Below are positions 16,388-22,849 of a DNA stretch of 22,849 nt, in pieces. The notes beneath the pieces were generated by a model. That model made no database searches. It was not told the origin of the DNA and worked only from the letters and a program-made list of their open reading frames with translations. The stretch is from an uncultured Clostridia bacterium (lineage in GTDB: Bacteria; Bacillota; Clostridia; Oscillospirales; Acutalibacteraceae), in the NCBI GenBank assembly GCA_937901145.1, contig CALCHE010000237.1:1-22849 (forward strand). Direction: 5' to 3'. A program made the position numbers and the translations under genes. Position 1 is the first letter of the stretch, and every line of letters begins with the position of its first letter.

Positions 16388-16625
16388 AATGTCTTTTTTT
16401 TATTTTTCCCGGTTCCCTTTTTTTATCAGGTACGGTGTCTAAAATAAAATCAGCTGAAATGTTATAAAGAAGGCACAGACTTTTCAGATGTCTTACAGGT
16501 ATTTCGTTTGCTCCTCTTTCATATCGTGCATACATTGTCTGTGATGTACCGAGATAATCAGCGACATACTGCTGTGTAAGGTCGTTATCCTCTCTCAAGG
16601 CTCGGAGTTTTTCTATTGCCGTCAT
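16386..16625 (-). CDS. XRE-family helix-turn-helix regulator
   Basis: 79 residues; AAGGAGG lies upstream of the start. Residues ~3-62 are a complete XRE/Cro-type domain: LRALREDNDLTQQYVADYLGTSQTMYARYERG, of which DLTQQYVADYLGTS is the helix-turn-helix and QTMYARYERG the recognition helix, followed by the PVRHLKSLCLLYNISADFIL helices. The tail is short and basic (KKREPGKIKKRH), so no ligand or oligomerisation domain is visible. It is divergent from the leucine-rich surface protein; TTTAC/GTAAA sites lie between them, fitting self-repression and control of the surface gene. That role is inference. Confidence 0.9.
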   Translation of the reverse strand: MTAIEKLRALREDNDLTQQYVADYLGTSQTMYARYERGANEIPVRHLKSLCLLYNISADFILDTVPDKKREPGKIKKRH

Positions 16626-16657
16626 TATATGAGCCTCCTTAAATAATATAAAGAGAT

Positions 16658-16743
16658 TTTACAACAGTAAACATATATACTAAAGGTTTTAATAAATAAA
16701 TTTACTACACAGTATTGACTTTAGTAAATAAATGTATTAAACT
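16658..16743. promoter_or_regulatory. Divergent control region with TTTAC/GTAAA operator-like sites
   Basis: A perfect palindrome TTTAC-AACA-GTAAA (16658-16671) lies on the XRE side. A second inverted pair, TTTACTA (16701-16707) and TAGTAAA (16722-16728), brackets TTGACT (16715-16720), the -35 box of a candidate plus promoter with TAAACT (16738-16743) after 17 bases. A dimeric regulator bound there would cover the promoter. The sites are seen; binding by the XRE protein is inferred. Confidence 0.55.
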
Positions 16744-16801
16744 GAACACAGGTAATTTATGCCTTAAATTTGCTTTTTTAGCAGAAACGGAGATATGTAT
16801 T

Positions 16802-19288
16802 ATGAGAAAAACGAAAAAAATCTTATGGATTGCAGTAGCGGTTATCGTACTTGCTATGCTGTCCGTAACCTTTGCATTTGCCGCTGAGGGCGAGTGTGCA
16901 CATCCGAACGGATATAATGACTGGTTGAATGGTTGCACTGTATTTATTTGTGATGACTGTGGATTCAGCGAATGTAATCATAATAGCTATGATTATGTTG
17001 TCAATGAAGAGGGCAAATATGAGGTGTGCAACAACTGCAAAGAAGTAATTTATACCGTTTGCGAGCATAGTGACTATGAGATTTTAGCGGACGAAGAATG
17101 GAGCCGAGATAATTATTATTTGTATTGCAACTATGATTACTGCTCCTGTTATAGCTATGTTAAAGCCCAAAAACACGATTTCGAATTTGAAAAAAGTGAA
17201 TATGAACACAGCAGTGAATTTGTTTGTAAACTTTGCGGTCAAAGCTATTATGTAAATGAAATAGCGAGAGCGATGTCCACATCTGTTAAGGATAATGCAG
17301 GAAATTGCAATGGTAAATGGGTTTCTTATAATTATGGAACCGGTGAGCTTAACGGCGAAGGCGACTACAGCTATTCAGTAGAAACGGGAACTCTTGTGAT
17401 AAATGGTAGCGGAAATGTGGACTTATATGTAGTTTTATCACTTATCAGTAACGAATCTGTTTATGAGTGCGATGAGTGCTATCAGGTATGGTATGAATAT
17501 AATAACGGAGCATACGAAAAGGTAACAAGCACTACTCATCATCATACACACAGGCTTGCTGACACACTGAGAAAAATAGTGTTTAAAAACGGAATAACAG
17601 GTTTTAACGGTGAATTGGCTGATTTTCGAAGAGATGTTTCAAATGTTACAGAGGTTGTACTTCCTGAATCTTTTAAAGATTTCGGTTACGGTGAGTATGT
17701 TTTCAAAAATGCAGAAGTGAATCTTCCTGATGATGTAGAGGTTCTTGATTACCTTAACAATAAGAACTTATTCGTTTTTAAGAAGGGTAACATAAGCGAA
17801 AATAATTTATATTATACACTCGATGAGTACGGTAATATTTATTCCAAGGATATGAAAATTCTTTATAAATATCAATCAGAAGAAAAAGAATTTACTGTTC
17901 CGTCTACAGTAACTGAAATAGCACCCTTGGCTTTCGCTTTTAATAATAATGTTGAGAAGGTAAAAGTTCCCTCATCGGTTAAAAAAATTGCTGCTATGGG
18001 CTTTGGTTTCTGTGAAAATTTAAAAGAGGTTACCTTGTCTTACGGACTTGAAACTATTGGTGAACAGGCTTTTTATGGTTGTTTCAGTCTTGAAAGCTTT
18101 AGTATGCCTGATTCAGTAACTGAGATATCAAGCGGTGCTTTTATCTCTTGTGTTTCGCTTAAGGAGATAGAATTATCTGAAAAATTAACAAAGATTTCTG
18201 ATTCTACATTTAGCGAATGTGTTTCTCTGGAAAACATTGTTATTCCTGCAGGAGTAACAGAAATTGAGGCGGAGGCCTTTAATGGTTGTGCAAAAATTAA
18301 AAATCTGGAGCTTCCTTCCGGCATTAAGGCTATAGGAGAAGGTGCGTTTACAGATTGCTTTTTCCTTGAAACATTAAATGTTCCATCGGACAGTCTTAAG
18401 CTTGACGGCACAGGTTTCGGCTTTATTAGTGAGAAGTTTATAAATGTAGACGTGGAAAAGTATCTTGAACTTATGATACCTGTTTATAAATTAGAGTTCA
18501 GTTCAAATTTTGAAATAATAGATGAATGTGAATTTAATAAGCAGTATAATGAAGCATATGATATGCTTCCTGATAAGTACGGTGCTGAAGAAATAACTAC
18601 AGAGGAAGGATATAACAGAATCGTTCCTAATACATATGTTTCTGAGTGTTTAACCATCTATTGTAACGAAGGCTCTTCTGCCGAAGCCTACGCTATAGAA
18701 AACGGTATAAAATATGTAAGTAAAGTTTGTGAACATACTTACGGTGAATGGGTAACAGGCGAAGAAGGTAAAAAATATAAGGTGTGCTCGAAGTGCGGTA
18801 AGTTTCTCGAGGATGAGGGCGACGCAGATATTACAGTAAGCGGTGAGGGCAGATACGAGGTTAAACTCATCGAAAACCCCGAAGCTACCGAATACATCTA
18901 CATCAGAGGCCTTCTCGAGGGTAATATCATCGCTCTTTACGATATTAATCTTCTCGATGAAAACGGAAACAAGGTTCAGCCTGAAGGAATGGTAAAGGTG
19001 AGACTTCCTCTTGATGAAGAGGTTACATATTTTACTGTTCTTCGTGTAAACGGTGACGGCACTTATACTGATATGAAGGCTGTAAGAGAAGGCAACAGCG
19101 CAGTATTTGAAACAGATCATTTCAGCTACTATGTAATTCTCGGCGGTGAAAACGCAGAGGATACAGGAAACAACATCAAATGCGAATGCCTCTGTCATAA
19201 AACACCTTTACTTGAAATTATTATGAGAATTTTCAAAATGCTCGCAAAATTCCTCGGTACAGAGATAATGTTCCCCTGTGATTGCTGA
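16802..19288 (+). CDS. Secreted BspA-type leucine-rich repeat surface protein with Cys-rich ends
   Basis: 828 residues; start at 16802 after ACGGAGAT, as the longer TTG-initiated frame begins in the promoter. Residues 1-27 are a signal peptide (KKILWIAVAVIVLAMLSVTFAFA-A, core only). Residues ~30-160 hold several Cys/His units (CDDCG, CNNCKE, CEH) like the CxxCG repeats of gut surface proteins. Residues ~360-545 are about six LRR_5/BspA repeats of the form VTEI...AF..C..L..V.(I/V)P. Another Cys unit follows (CEHTYGEW...CSKCGKF), then a beta-rich domain, and the tail CECLCH...FKMLAKFLG...CDC. The LRR fold usually serves adhesion or protein binding on the cell surface. The last ~180 codons are GC-richer than the LRR part, suggesting module exchange. 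It is divergent from the XRE regulator. Confidence 0.85.
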   Translation: MRKTKKILWIAVAVIVLAMLSVTFAFAAEGECAHPNGYNDWLNGCTVFICDDCGFSECNHNSYDYVVNEEGKYEVCNNCKEVIYTVCEHSDYEILADEEWSRDNYYLYCNYDYCSCYSYVKAQKHDFEFEKSEYEHSSEFVCKLCGQSYYVNEIARAMSTSVKDNAGNCNGKWVSYNYGTGELNGEGDYSYSVETGTLVINGSGNVDLYVVLSLISNESVYECDECYQVWYEYNNGAYEKVTSTTHHHTHRLADTLRKIVFKNGITGFNGELADFRRDVSNVTEVVLPESFKDFGYGEYVFKNAEVNLPDDVEVLDYLNNKNLFVFKKGNISENNLYYTLDEYGNIYSKDMKILYKYQSEEKEFTVPSTVTEIAPLAFAFNNNVEKVKVPSSVKKIAAMGFGFCENLKEVTLSYGLETIGEQAFYGCFSLESFSMPDSVTEISSGAFISCVSLKEIELSEKLTKISDSTFSECVSLENIVIPAGVTEIEAEAFNGCAKIKNLELPSGIKAIGEGAFTDCFFLETLNVPSDSLKLDGTGFGFISEKFINVDVEKYLELMIPVYKLEFSSNFEIIDECEFNKQYNEAYDMLPDKYGAEEITTEEGYNRIVPNTYVSECLTIYCNEGSSAEAYAIENGIKYVSKVCEHTYGEWVTGEEGKKYKVCSKCGKFLEDEGDADITVSGEGRYEVKLIENPEATEYIYIRGLLEGNIIALYDINLLDENGNKVQPEGMVKVRLPLDEEVTYFTVLRVNGDGTYTDMKAVREGNSAVFETDHFSYYVILGGENAEDTGNNIKCECLCHKTPLLEIIMRIFKMLAKFLGTEIMFPCDC

Positions 19289-19317
19289 AAATAATTATCC
19301 GTCAGTCTGACAGTTTT

Positions 19318-19348
19318 TGCCTCTCCTGAAAAGGGGAGGCATTTTTTT
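19318..19348 (+). terminator. Terminator of the surface protein gene
   Basis: TGCCTCTCC (19318-19326) pairs with GGGGAGGCA (19333-19341, one G-T pair) around TGAAAA, then seven T. Confidence 0.93.
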
Positions 19349-19386
19349 GTCTTTCAATGGTAAAACTTCCGGATGCCCGACATTTG

Positions 19387-19415
19387 TTGACATATATCAG
19401 CTATAATGCTATAAT
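19387..19415 (+). promoter_or_regulatory. Consensus promoter of the acyltransferase operon
   Basis: TTGACA (19387-19392), 17 bases, TATAAT (19410-19415): a full match to the housekeeping consensus, unusual for an accessory enzyme. A second TATAAT lies in the spacer at 19402-19407 but is too close to the -35. Confidence 0.88.
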
Positions 19416-19454
19416 TAAAAAAATATTGCCGAAAAGGGGGAGGAATATTAAAAG

Positions 19455-20720
19455 ATGGAAAAATTCCGTTGGATGAAAACCGATACCGCTTCAATAATGT
19501 TTTCAAGTCTCAGCAGCAGAAAATGGGGCAGAACCTTCCGTGTGGCTGCAGTTCTGAAGGATGAAGAGGTCAACCGTGAAATGCTTGAAAAAGCAGTTAA
19601 GGATTTAACTGTGTCCTTTCCAAATATGTACAGCTTTATAAGAAAAGGCTTTTTCTGGAATTATCAGCAGATGGCTCTGCTTCCGCCTGAAATACGTCAG
19701 GAGCATTCAAGGCAGATTTTGCCGATAGCGTACCGTAATGACGGCAGACCGGATTTCAGAATTATATTTTATAAACGCCGTATTGCCATAGAATCGGCAC
19801 ACTATCTTTGCGACGGTAAGGGCATGGACGATTATTTCTGTGCTCTTATGAACAGATACTTTGAGCTTTGCGACAATCCGGAAAGTGAATATGTTCCCAT
19901 TCCCGTAACTGCAGAGCGAATGGCAAATTCCTATGCAGATTATTTTCAGAAGGGTGGAGAAAAGGCCGAGAATGATAATCTTGATGCTTACCGCCTTGGT
20001 GGGGAAATGCGTGAGGATGGTATACAGCTTATTTTTGCTATGATGCCTGTTGAGCAGCTGAAAAAGAAGGTAAAGGAAAATCAGTTTACCGTTACCGAAT
20101 ATGTTGCCGCAGCACTTATACAGGGAACAATACTCAATTCAGCCGAGCCGATAACAAAGCCTGTTGTTATTGCTGTTCCTGTAAATCTCAGAAGATTTTT
20201 CCCTTCCGCTACTGTTCGTAATTTTGCCGTACAGACTAAGCTTGTCTTTTATCCCGAAGGCAGAAGAGACTGGACGATAGAAGAAATATGCGATTCAATA
20301 CGCGGACAGCTTAAAAAGAATACGGAAAAGGAGCAGCTACAGAAAACCCTCAATCGCTTCGGTGCTCTTGCCGGTAATCCCGTAATAAAGTTTGTTCCTA
20401 ACTTCATTAAACAGCCCGTTGTAAAAAAATCTCAGAAGGATACACATGCAGGCTTTACCACCATTTTAACTAATATTGGTGTTTCGGATTTTGGCAATAA
20501 GGCAAATGAAAGGATAGAGCGCTTCGAAGGTATAAACGGAGATACTAGCGGATACGGACTGATTTGTACCTGCTCTGCCGTGAGCAATAAGGATATTTTT
20601 AATCTGTGCTTTTCAAACTGCGGAAAAGATACTTCATGGGTAAGAGACTGCGTGAGAGTGCTTGCTTCCCTTGGTATTGATATCAGAATTGAAAGCAACT
20701 GTGTAAAGGAGGATGCGTGA
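19455..20720 (+). CDS. Condensation/AATase-like acyltransferase
   Basis: 421 residues; GGGGGAGG precedes the start by about 12 bases. The fold is of the CoA-dependent acyltransferase superfamily shared by NRPS condensation domains and alcohol acetyltransferases. The active-site motif HYLCDG is at His116-Gly121 (HxxxDG), and PVNLRRFFPSATVRNF near 235-250 matches the conserved P-x-NLR-F...T-x-NF segment of the AATase family. It is cytoplasmic. It probably moves an acyl group from CoA or a carrier to an alcohol or amine; the substrates are unknown. It ends in a TGA that overlaps the region of the small zinc-ribbon gene, which suggests translational coupling. It is one protein, without adenylation or carrier domains, so it is not part of the NRPS in this window on present evidence. 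Confidence 0.75.
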   Translation: MEKFRWMKTDTASIMFSSLSSRKWGRTFRVAAVLKDEEVNREMLEKAVKDLTVSFPNMYSFIRKGFFWNYQQMALLPPEIRQEHSRQILPIAYRNDGRPDFRIIFYKRRIAIESAHYLCDGKGMDDYFCALMNRYFELCDNPESEYVPIPVTAERMANSYADYFQKGGEKAENDNLDAYRLGGEMREDGIQLIFAMMPVEQLKKKVKENQFTVTEYVAAALIQGTILNSAEPITKPVVIAVPVNLRRFFPSATVRNFAVQTKLVFYPEGRRDWTIEEICDSIRGQLKKNTEKEQLQKTLNRFGALAGNPVIKFVPNFIKQPVVKKSQKDTHAGFTTILTNIGVSDFGNKANERIERFEGINGDTSGYGLICTCSAVSNKDIFNLCFSNCGKDTSWVRDCVRVLASLGIDIRIESNCVKEDA

Positions 20721-20722
20721 GT

Positions 20723-20932
20723 ATGAGATGCAGAGAATGTAATGTAGATCTGGCTGAAAGCAGCAGAAAATGTCCTCTTTGCGGTGCAACCTCATTTGAG
20801 GATGAGGTGAAAATCAAAAGCATCAAGGAAGCTCCTTATCCGGAAAAAGTACCTGTCGTATTTCAGGAAAAAGTTAAAAAGCCCGCAACACAGTTTACTT
20901 TTGAAAAAATAAAGGCGTACTTTAACTTGTAA
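20723..20932 (+). CDS. Small zinc-ribbon protein coupled to the acyltransferase
   Basis: 69 residues from ATG 20723, ten bases after AGGAGG. A GTG at 20717 overlaps the preceding stop and is an alternative that adds two residues. The N-terminus MRCRECNVDLAESSRKCPLC is a four-Cys ribbon (CxxC-x10-CxxCG) of the sort at the start of DUF6320-type membrane proteins that I recall beside such acyltransferases. Here the membrane part is absent and the chain ends in FTFEKIKAYFNL. It is either a naturally short partner or a shortened relative. Metal binding is likely; function is unknown. Confidence 0.75.
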   Translation: MRCRECNVDLAESSRKCPLCGATSFEDEVKIKSIKEAPYPEKVPVVFQEKVKKPATQFTFEKIKAYFNL

Positions 20933-20969
20933 TCTGCAAAGAAAAATTTATAACTTTTGTATTTAAATC

Positions 20970-20998
20970 TTGTTTTTGTTTTTTCTTTCAGTTATAAT
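20970..20998 (+). promoter_or_regulatory. Promoter of metA
   Basis: TTGTTT (20970-20975), 17 bases, TATAAT (20993-20998). The transcript leader would be only about 24 bases, so no SAM riboswitch or T-box fits before metA. Confidence 0.75.
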
Positions 20999-21028
20999 AA
21001 AAAACAATAAATATTCAGGAGAAATGCT

Positions 21029-21943
21029 ATGCCTATAAAAATAGATGACCGACTTCCTGCAAGAGAAAGTCTTGAACAGGAAAATATATTTGTAATGACG
21101 GAGTCCAGAGCGAAAAGTCAGGACATACGTGCACTGAAAATCATTATCCTTAATCTTATGCCCACGAAAATTACTACGGAGACTCAGCTTCTCCGTCTTC
21201 TGAGTAACTCTCCCTTACAGGTGGATGTGGAATTTCTGCAGATGGCTACCCATCAGGCAAAGAACACCTCACAGAGCCACCTGAGTAAGTTTTATTATAC
21301 CTTCGATGAAATCAAGGACAGAAAGTATGACGGTATGATTATCACGGGAGCACCTGTCGAGCTTATGGAGTTCGAAGAGGTAGACTACTGGGATGAGCTC
21401 TGTCAGATTTTCGAATGGACGAAAACCAATGTTTACTCCACCTTCCATATCTGTTGGGGCGCACAGGCAGGTCTTTACTATCATCACGGCATCCCCAAAT
21501 ATACTCTTCCCGAAAAAATGTTCGGTGTTTTCCCTCATAAGCCTCTGGATTTATATCATCCGCTTATGAGAGGATTCGATGATGTTTATAATGTTCCTCA
21601 GTCAAGACATACTGAAATCCGATTTGAGGATATTGCCCTTTGCAAGGATTTACAGATTATTTCCTATTCCGAGCAGTCGGGTATTCACCTTGTTTCTGAT
21701 ATTGAGTGCCGTAATTTTTACGCTACAGGTCATTCTGAGTATGATGCTGATACTTTAGCTAAAGAGTATTTCCGTGACAAGGATAAAGGTCTTGACATAA
21801 AGATACCCTATAACTATTTCCCCGACGACGATCCGACGAAAACTCCCGTTATCACCTGGAGAAATGTCGGCACACTGATGTTCACTAACTGGCTTAATTA
21901 TTTCGTTTACCAGAGAACACCTTATGATATAAATGATATTTAA
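21029..21943 (+). CDS. metA: Homoserine O-acetyltransferase (MetA family)
   Basis: 304 residues, full length for MetA; start after CAGGAGAAATGCT. It acylates L-homoserine, the first committed step of methionine synthesis, in the cytoplasm. The start MPIKIDDRLPARESLEQENI is typical. The catalytic nucleophile is Cys142 in HICWGAQAG, and His235 and Glu237 in TGHSEYD complete the site. Residue 111, in GAPVELMEF, is Glu; in characterised MetA proteins Glu here goes with acetyl-CoA and Gly with succinyl-CoA, so O-acetylhomoserine is the expected product despite the common 'succinyltransferase' label. It has its own promoter; no methionine riboswitch is visible. Confidence 0.95.
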   Translation: MPIKIDDRLPARESLEQENIFVMTESRAKSQDIRALKIIILNLMPTKITTETQLLRLLSNSPLQVDVEFLQMATHQAKNTSQSHLSKFYYTFDEIKDRKYDGMIITGAPVELMEFEEVDYWDELCQIFEWTKTNVYSTFHICWGAQAGLYYHHGIPKYTLPEKMFGVFPHKPLDLYHPLMRGFDDVYNVPQSRHTEIRFEDIALCKDLQIISYSEQSGIHLVSDIECRNFYATGHSEYDADTLAKEYFRDKDKGLDIKIPYNYFPDDDPTKTPVITWRNVGTLMFTNWLNYFVYQRTPYDINDI

Positions 21944-21946
21944 CTC

Positions 21947-21975
21947 TTGACTTATTCTGTCTTTTGGGTTATAAT
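21947..21975 (+). promoter_or_regulatory. Promoter of the T-box/pheS transcript
   Basis: TTGACT (21947-21952), 17 bases, TATAAT (21970-21975), placed just after the metA stop codon; transcription should begin near 21982. Confidence 0.88.
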
Positions 21976-21984
21976 CAATTCAAT

Positions 21985-22221
21985 ATCGTTTAAAAACTTT
22001 GACTGAGTTTCAGTAGACTGCGGACAAGGCTTTTCAGAGAGGGATTTGTATGCTGAAAAAATCCTATTGCCCCCGATGTCGAATTTCGCCTCACGAGTTT
22101 TCTGTGAAAAGCAGAATGTAGTCGCTGCATTAAAGCGAAACCGAGTGGCAGAGATAATCTCTGCAATTTGAGTGGTACCGCGGATTTAATTCGTCTCATT
22201 TTTATAATGAGACGTTTTTTT
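21985..22221 (+). ncRNA. T-box riboswitch, phenylalanine specific, leader of pheS
   Basis: The leader holds the Stem I features AGTA, the AGAGAGG bulge region and the apical GCTGAAAA, then GAA-T-TTC-G at 22081-22088, giving specifier UUC (22085-22087) for tRNA-Phe. A small stem GCAGAGA/TCTCTGC (22148-22164) precedes the T-box core AGTGGTACCGCGG (22171-22183), whose TGGT pairs with an ACCA tRNA end. The terminator is CGTCTCATT/AATGAGACG (22192-22200, 22206-22214) plus seven T. Uncharged tRNA-Phe should favour the antiterminator and turn on pheS. Confidence 0.96.
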
Positions 22222-22248
22222 ATTTATAAAATATTTTGGAGGTTTAAA

Positions 22249-22849
22249 ATGGAAAGTAAAATTTCTCTCGTAAGAGACGAGTTTCTTGCCGAGCTTGAAA
22301 AAGCAGAAAATTCTGCTGATCTTGAAGCTATAAGAGTTAAATATCTTGGCAAAAAAGGACCCGTAACAGAACTTATGAAGGGTATGAAGGACCTTTCAAA
22401 CGAAGAAAAGAAAACTTTCGGTCAGAAAGTAAATGAGCTTAAGGCTGAGCTTACAGATAAGCTCGCTGAAAAGACCGCATTTTTAAAGGAACAGGAAATC
22501 ATAAAGGAAATCGAAGCTACTCCCGATTTCGATATCTCTATGCCTGCTACCTTAGGTGAAGGCTCCTACCATCCCGTAACCCTCGTTCAGCGTCAGTGCG
22601 AACAGATATTCAAATCAATGGGCTTTGCAGTAGAGGATTATGCTGAAATCGTTTCCGACTACGAATGCTTTGAAGCTCTTAATATCCCCAAGCACCATCC
22701 CGCAAGAGATATGCAGGATACCTACTATCTTGATAACGGTCAGCTCTTAAAGAGCCATACATCTGCAGCCCAGAATGCTATTTACAAAAAATATAAGGAT
22801 GCACTTATCAATGACGGTGTACCCATCAAGGCTATTTTCCCCGGCCGTT
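22249..22849 (+). CDS. pheS: Phenylalanyl-tRNA synthetase alpha subunit, 5' part
   Basis: About 200 codons are present and the frame runs off the window. GGAGG lies six bases before the ATG. The N-terminal coiled-coil arm contains the typical YLGKKGPVTELMKGM, and the catalytic domain begins with CFEALNIPKHHPARDMQDTYYL and SHTSAAQ, the class II motif region. PheS pairs with PheT, expected downstream, to charge tRNA-Phe. The T-box upstream agrees with this product. The segment LLKSHTSAAQ differs from the common LLRTHTSPVQ, so it is a somewhat divergent member, but nothing suggests loss of function. Confidence 0.97.
   Translation, partial: MESKISLVRDEFLAELEKAENSADLEAIRVKYLGKKGPVTELMKGMKDLSNEEKKTFGQKVNELKAELTDKLAEKTAFLKEQEIIKEIEATPDFDISMPATLGEGSYHPVTLVQRQCEQIFKSMGFAVEDYAEIVSDYECFEALNIPKHHPARDMQDTYYLDNGQLLKSHTSAAQNAIYKKYKDALINDGVPIKAIFPGR

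Noticed and set aside
20940..21028. SAM riboswitch or T-box before metA
   Set aside because: The promoter leaves a leader of about 24 bases, too short for either.

Overview
The window looks like chromosome from a low-to-mid GC gut-type Clostridia, most likely Oscillospiraceae/Ruminococcaceae. The reasons are strong AGGAGG ribosome sites, consensus TTGACA/TATAAT promoters with 17-base spacing, a phenylalanine T-box leader before pheS, GPH-family sugar transporters, and a leucine-rich surface protein ending in a Cys-rich tail of a kind I associate with gut Oscillospiraceae. The genus cannot be fixed from this sequence alone. No tRNA, rRNA, CRISPR array or complete insertion sequence is visible.

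Left part (1-6263): the 3' end of a non-ribosomal peptide synthetase (carrier, condensation, serine-type adenylation, carrier, thioesterase), whose thioesterase carries Cys where Ser is usual. It shares a bidirectional terminator with a convergent 729-residue membrane protein. That protein fuses a divergent Lgt-like (prolipoprotein diacylglyceryl transferase) domain to a complete major-facilitator transporter. The pair may make and handle a small peptide; this is inference from adjacency.

Middle part (6264-16339): a membrane-anchored DUF4434-type TIM-barrel protein with a fibronectin-like tail; a small Cys-rich four-helix membrane protein; a scar where the start of an IS transposase is joined in frame to the end of a histidine kinase; a two-gene sugar unit (GH36-like glycosidase plus a GPH transporter with a very long cytoplasmic tail); an unrecognised 160-residue protein; and a divergent pair (exported metallophosphoesterase and GPH transporter) separated by an unusual region of nested inverted repeats.

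Right part (16386-22849): an XRE regulator divergent from a large leucine-rich surface protein, with TTTAC/GTAAA sites between them; an AATase-like acyltransferase coupled to a tiny zinc-ribbon gene; metA with the Glu111 signature of acetyl-CoA use; and a T-box-controlled pheS cut by the window edge. These last genes are ordinary core metabolism, so the accessory interest is concentrated in the left and middle parts.
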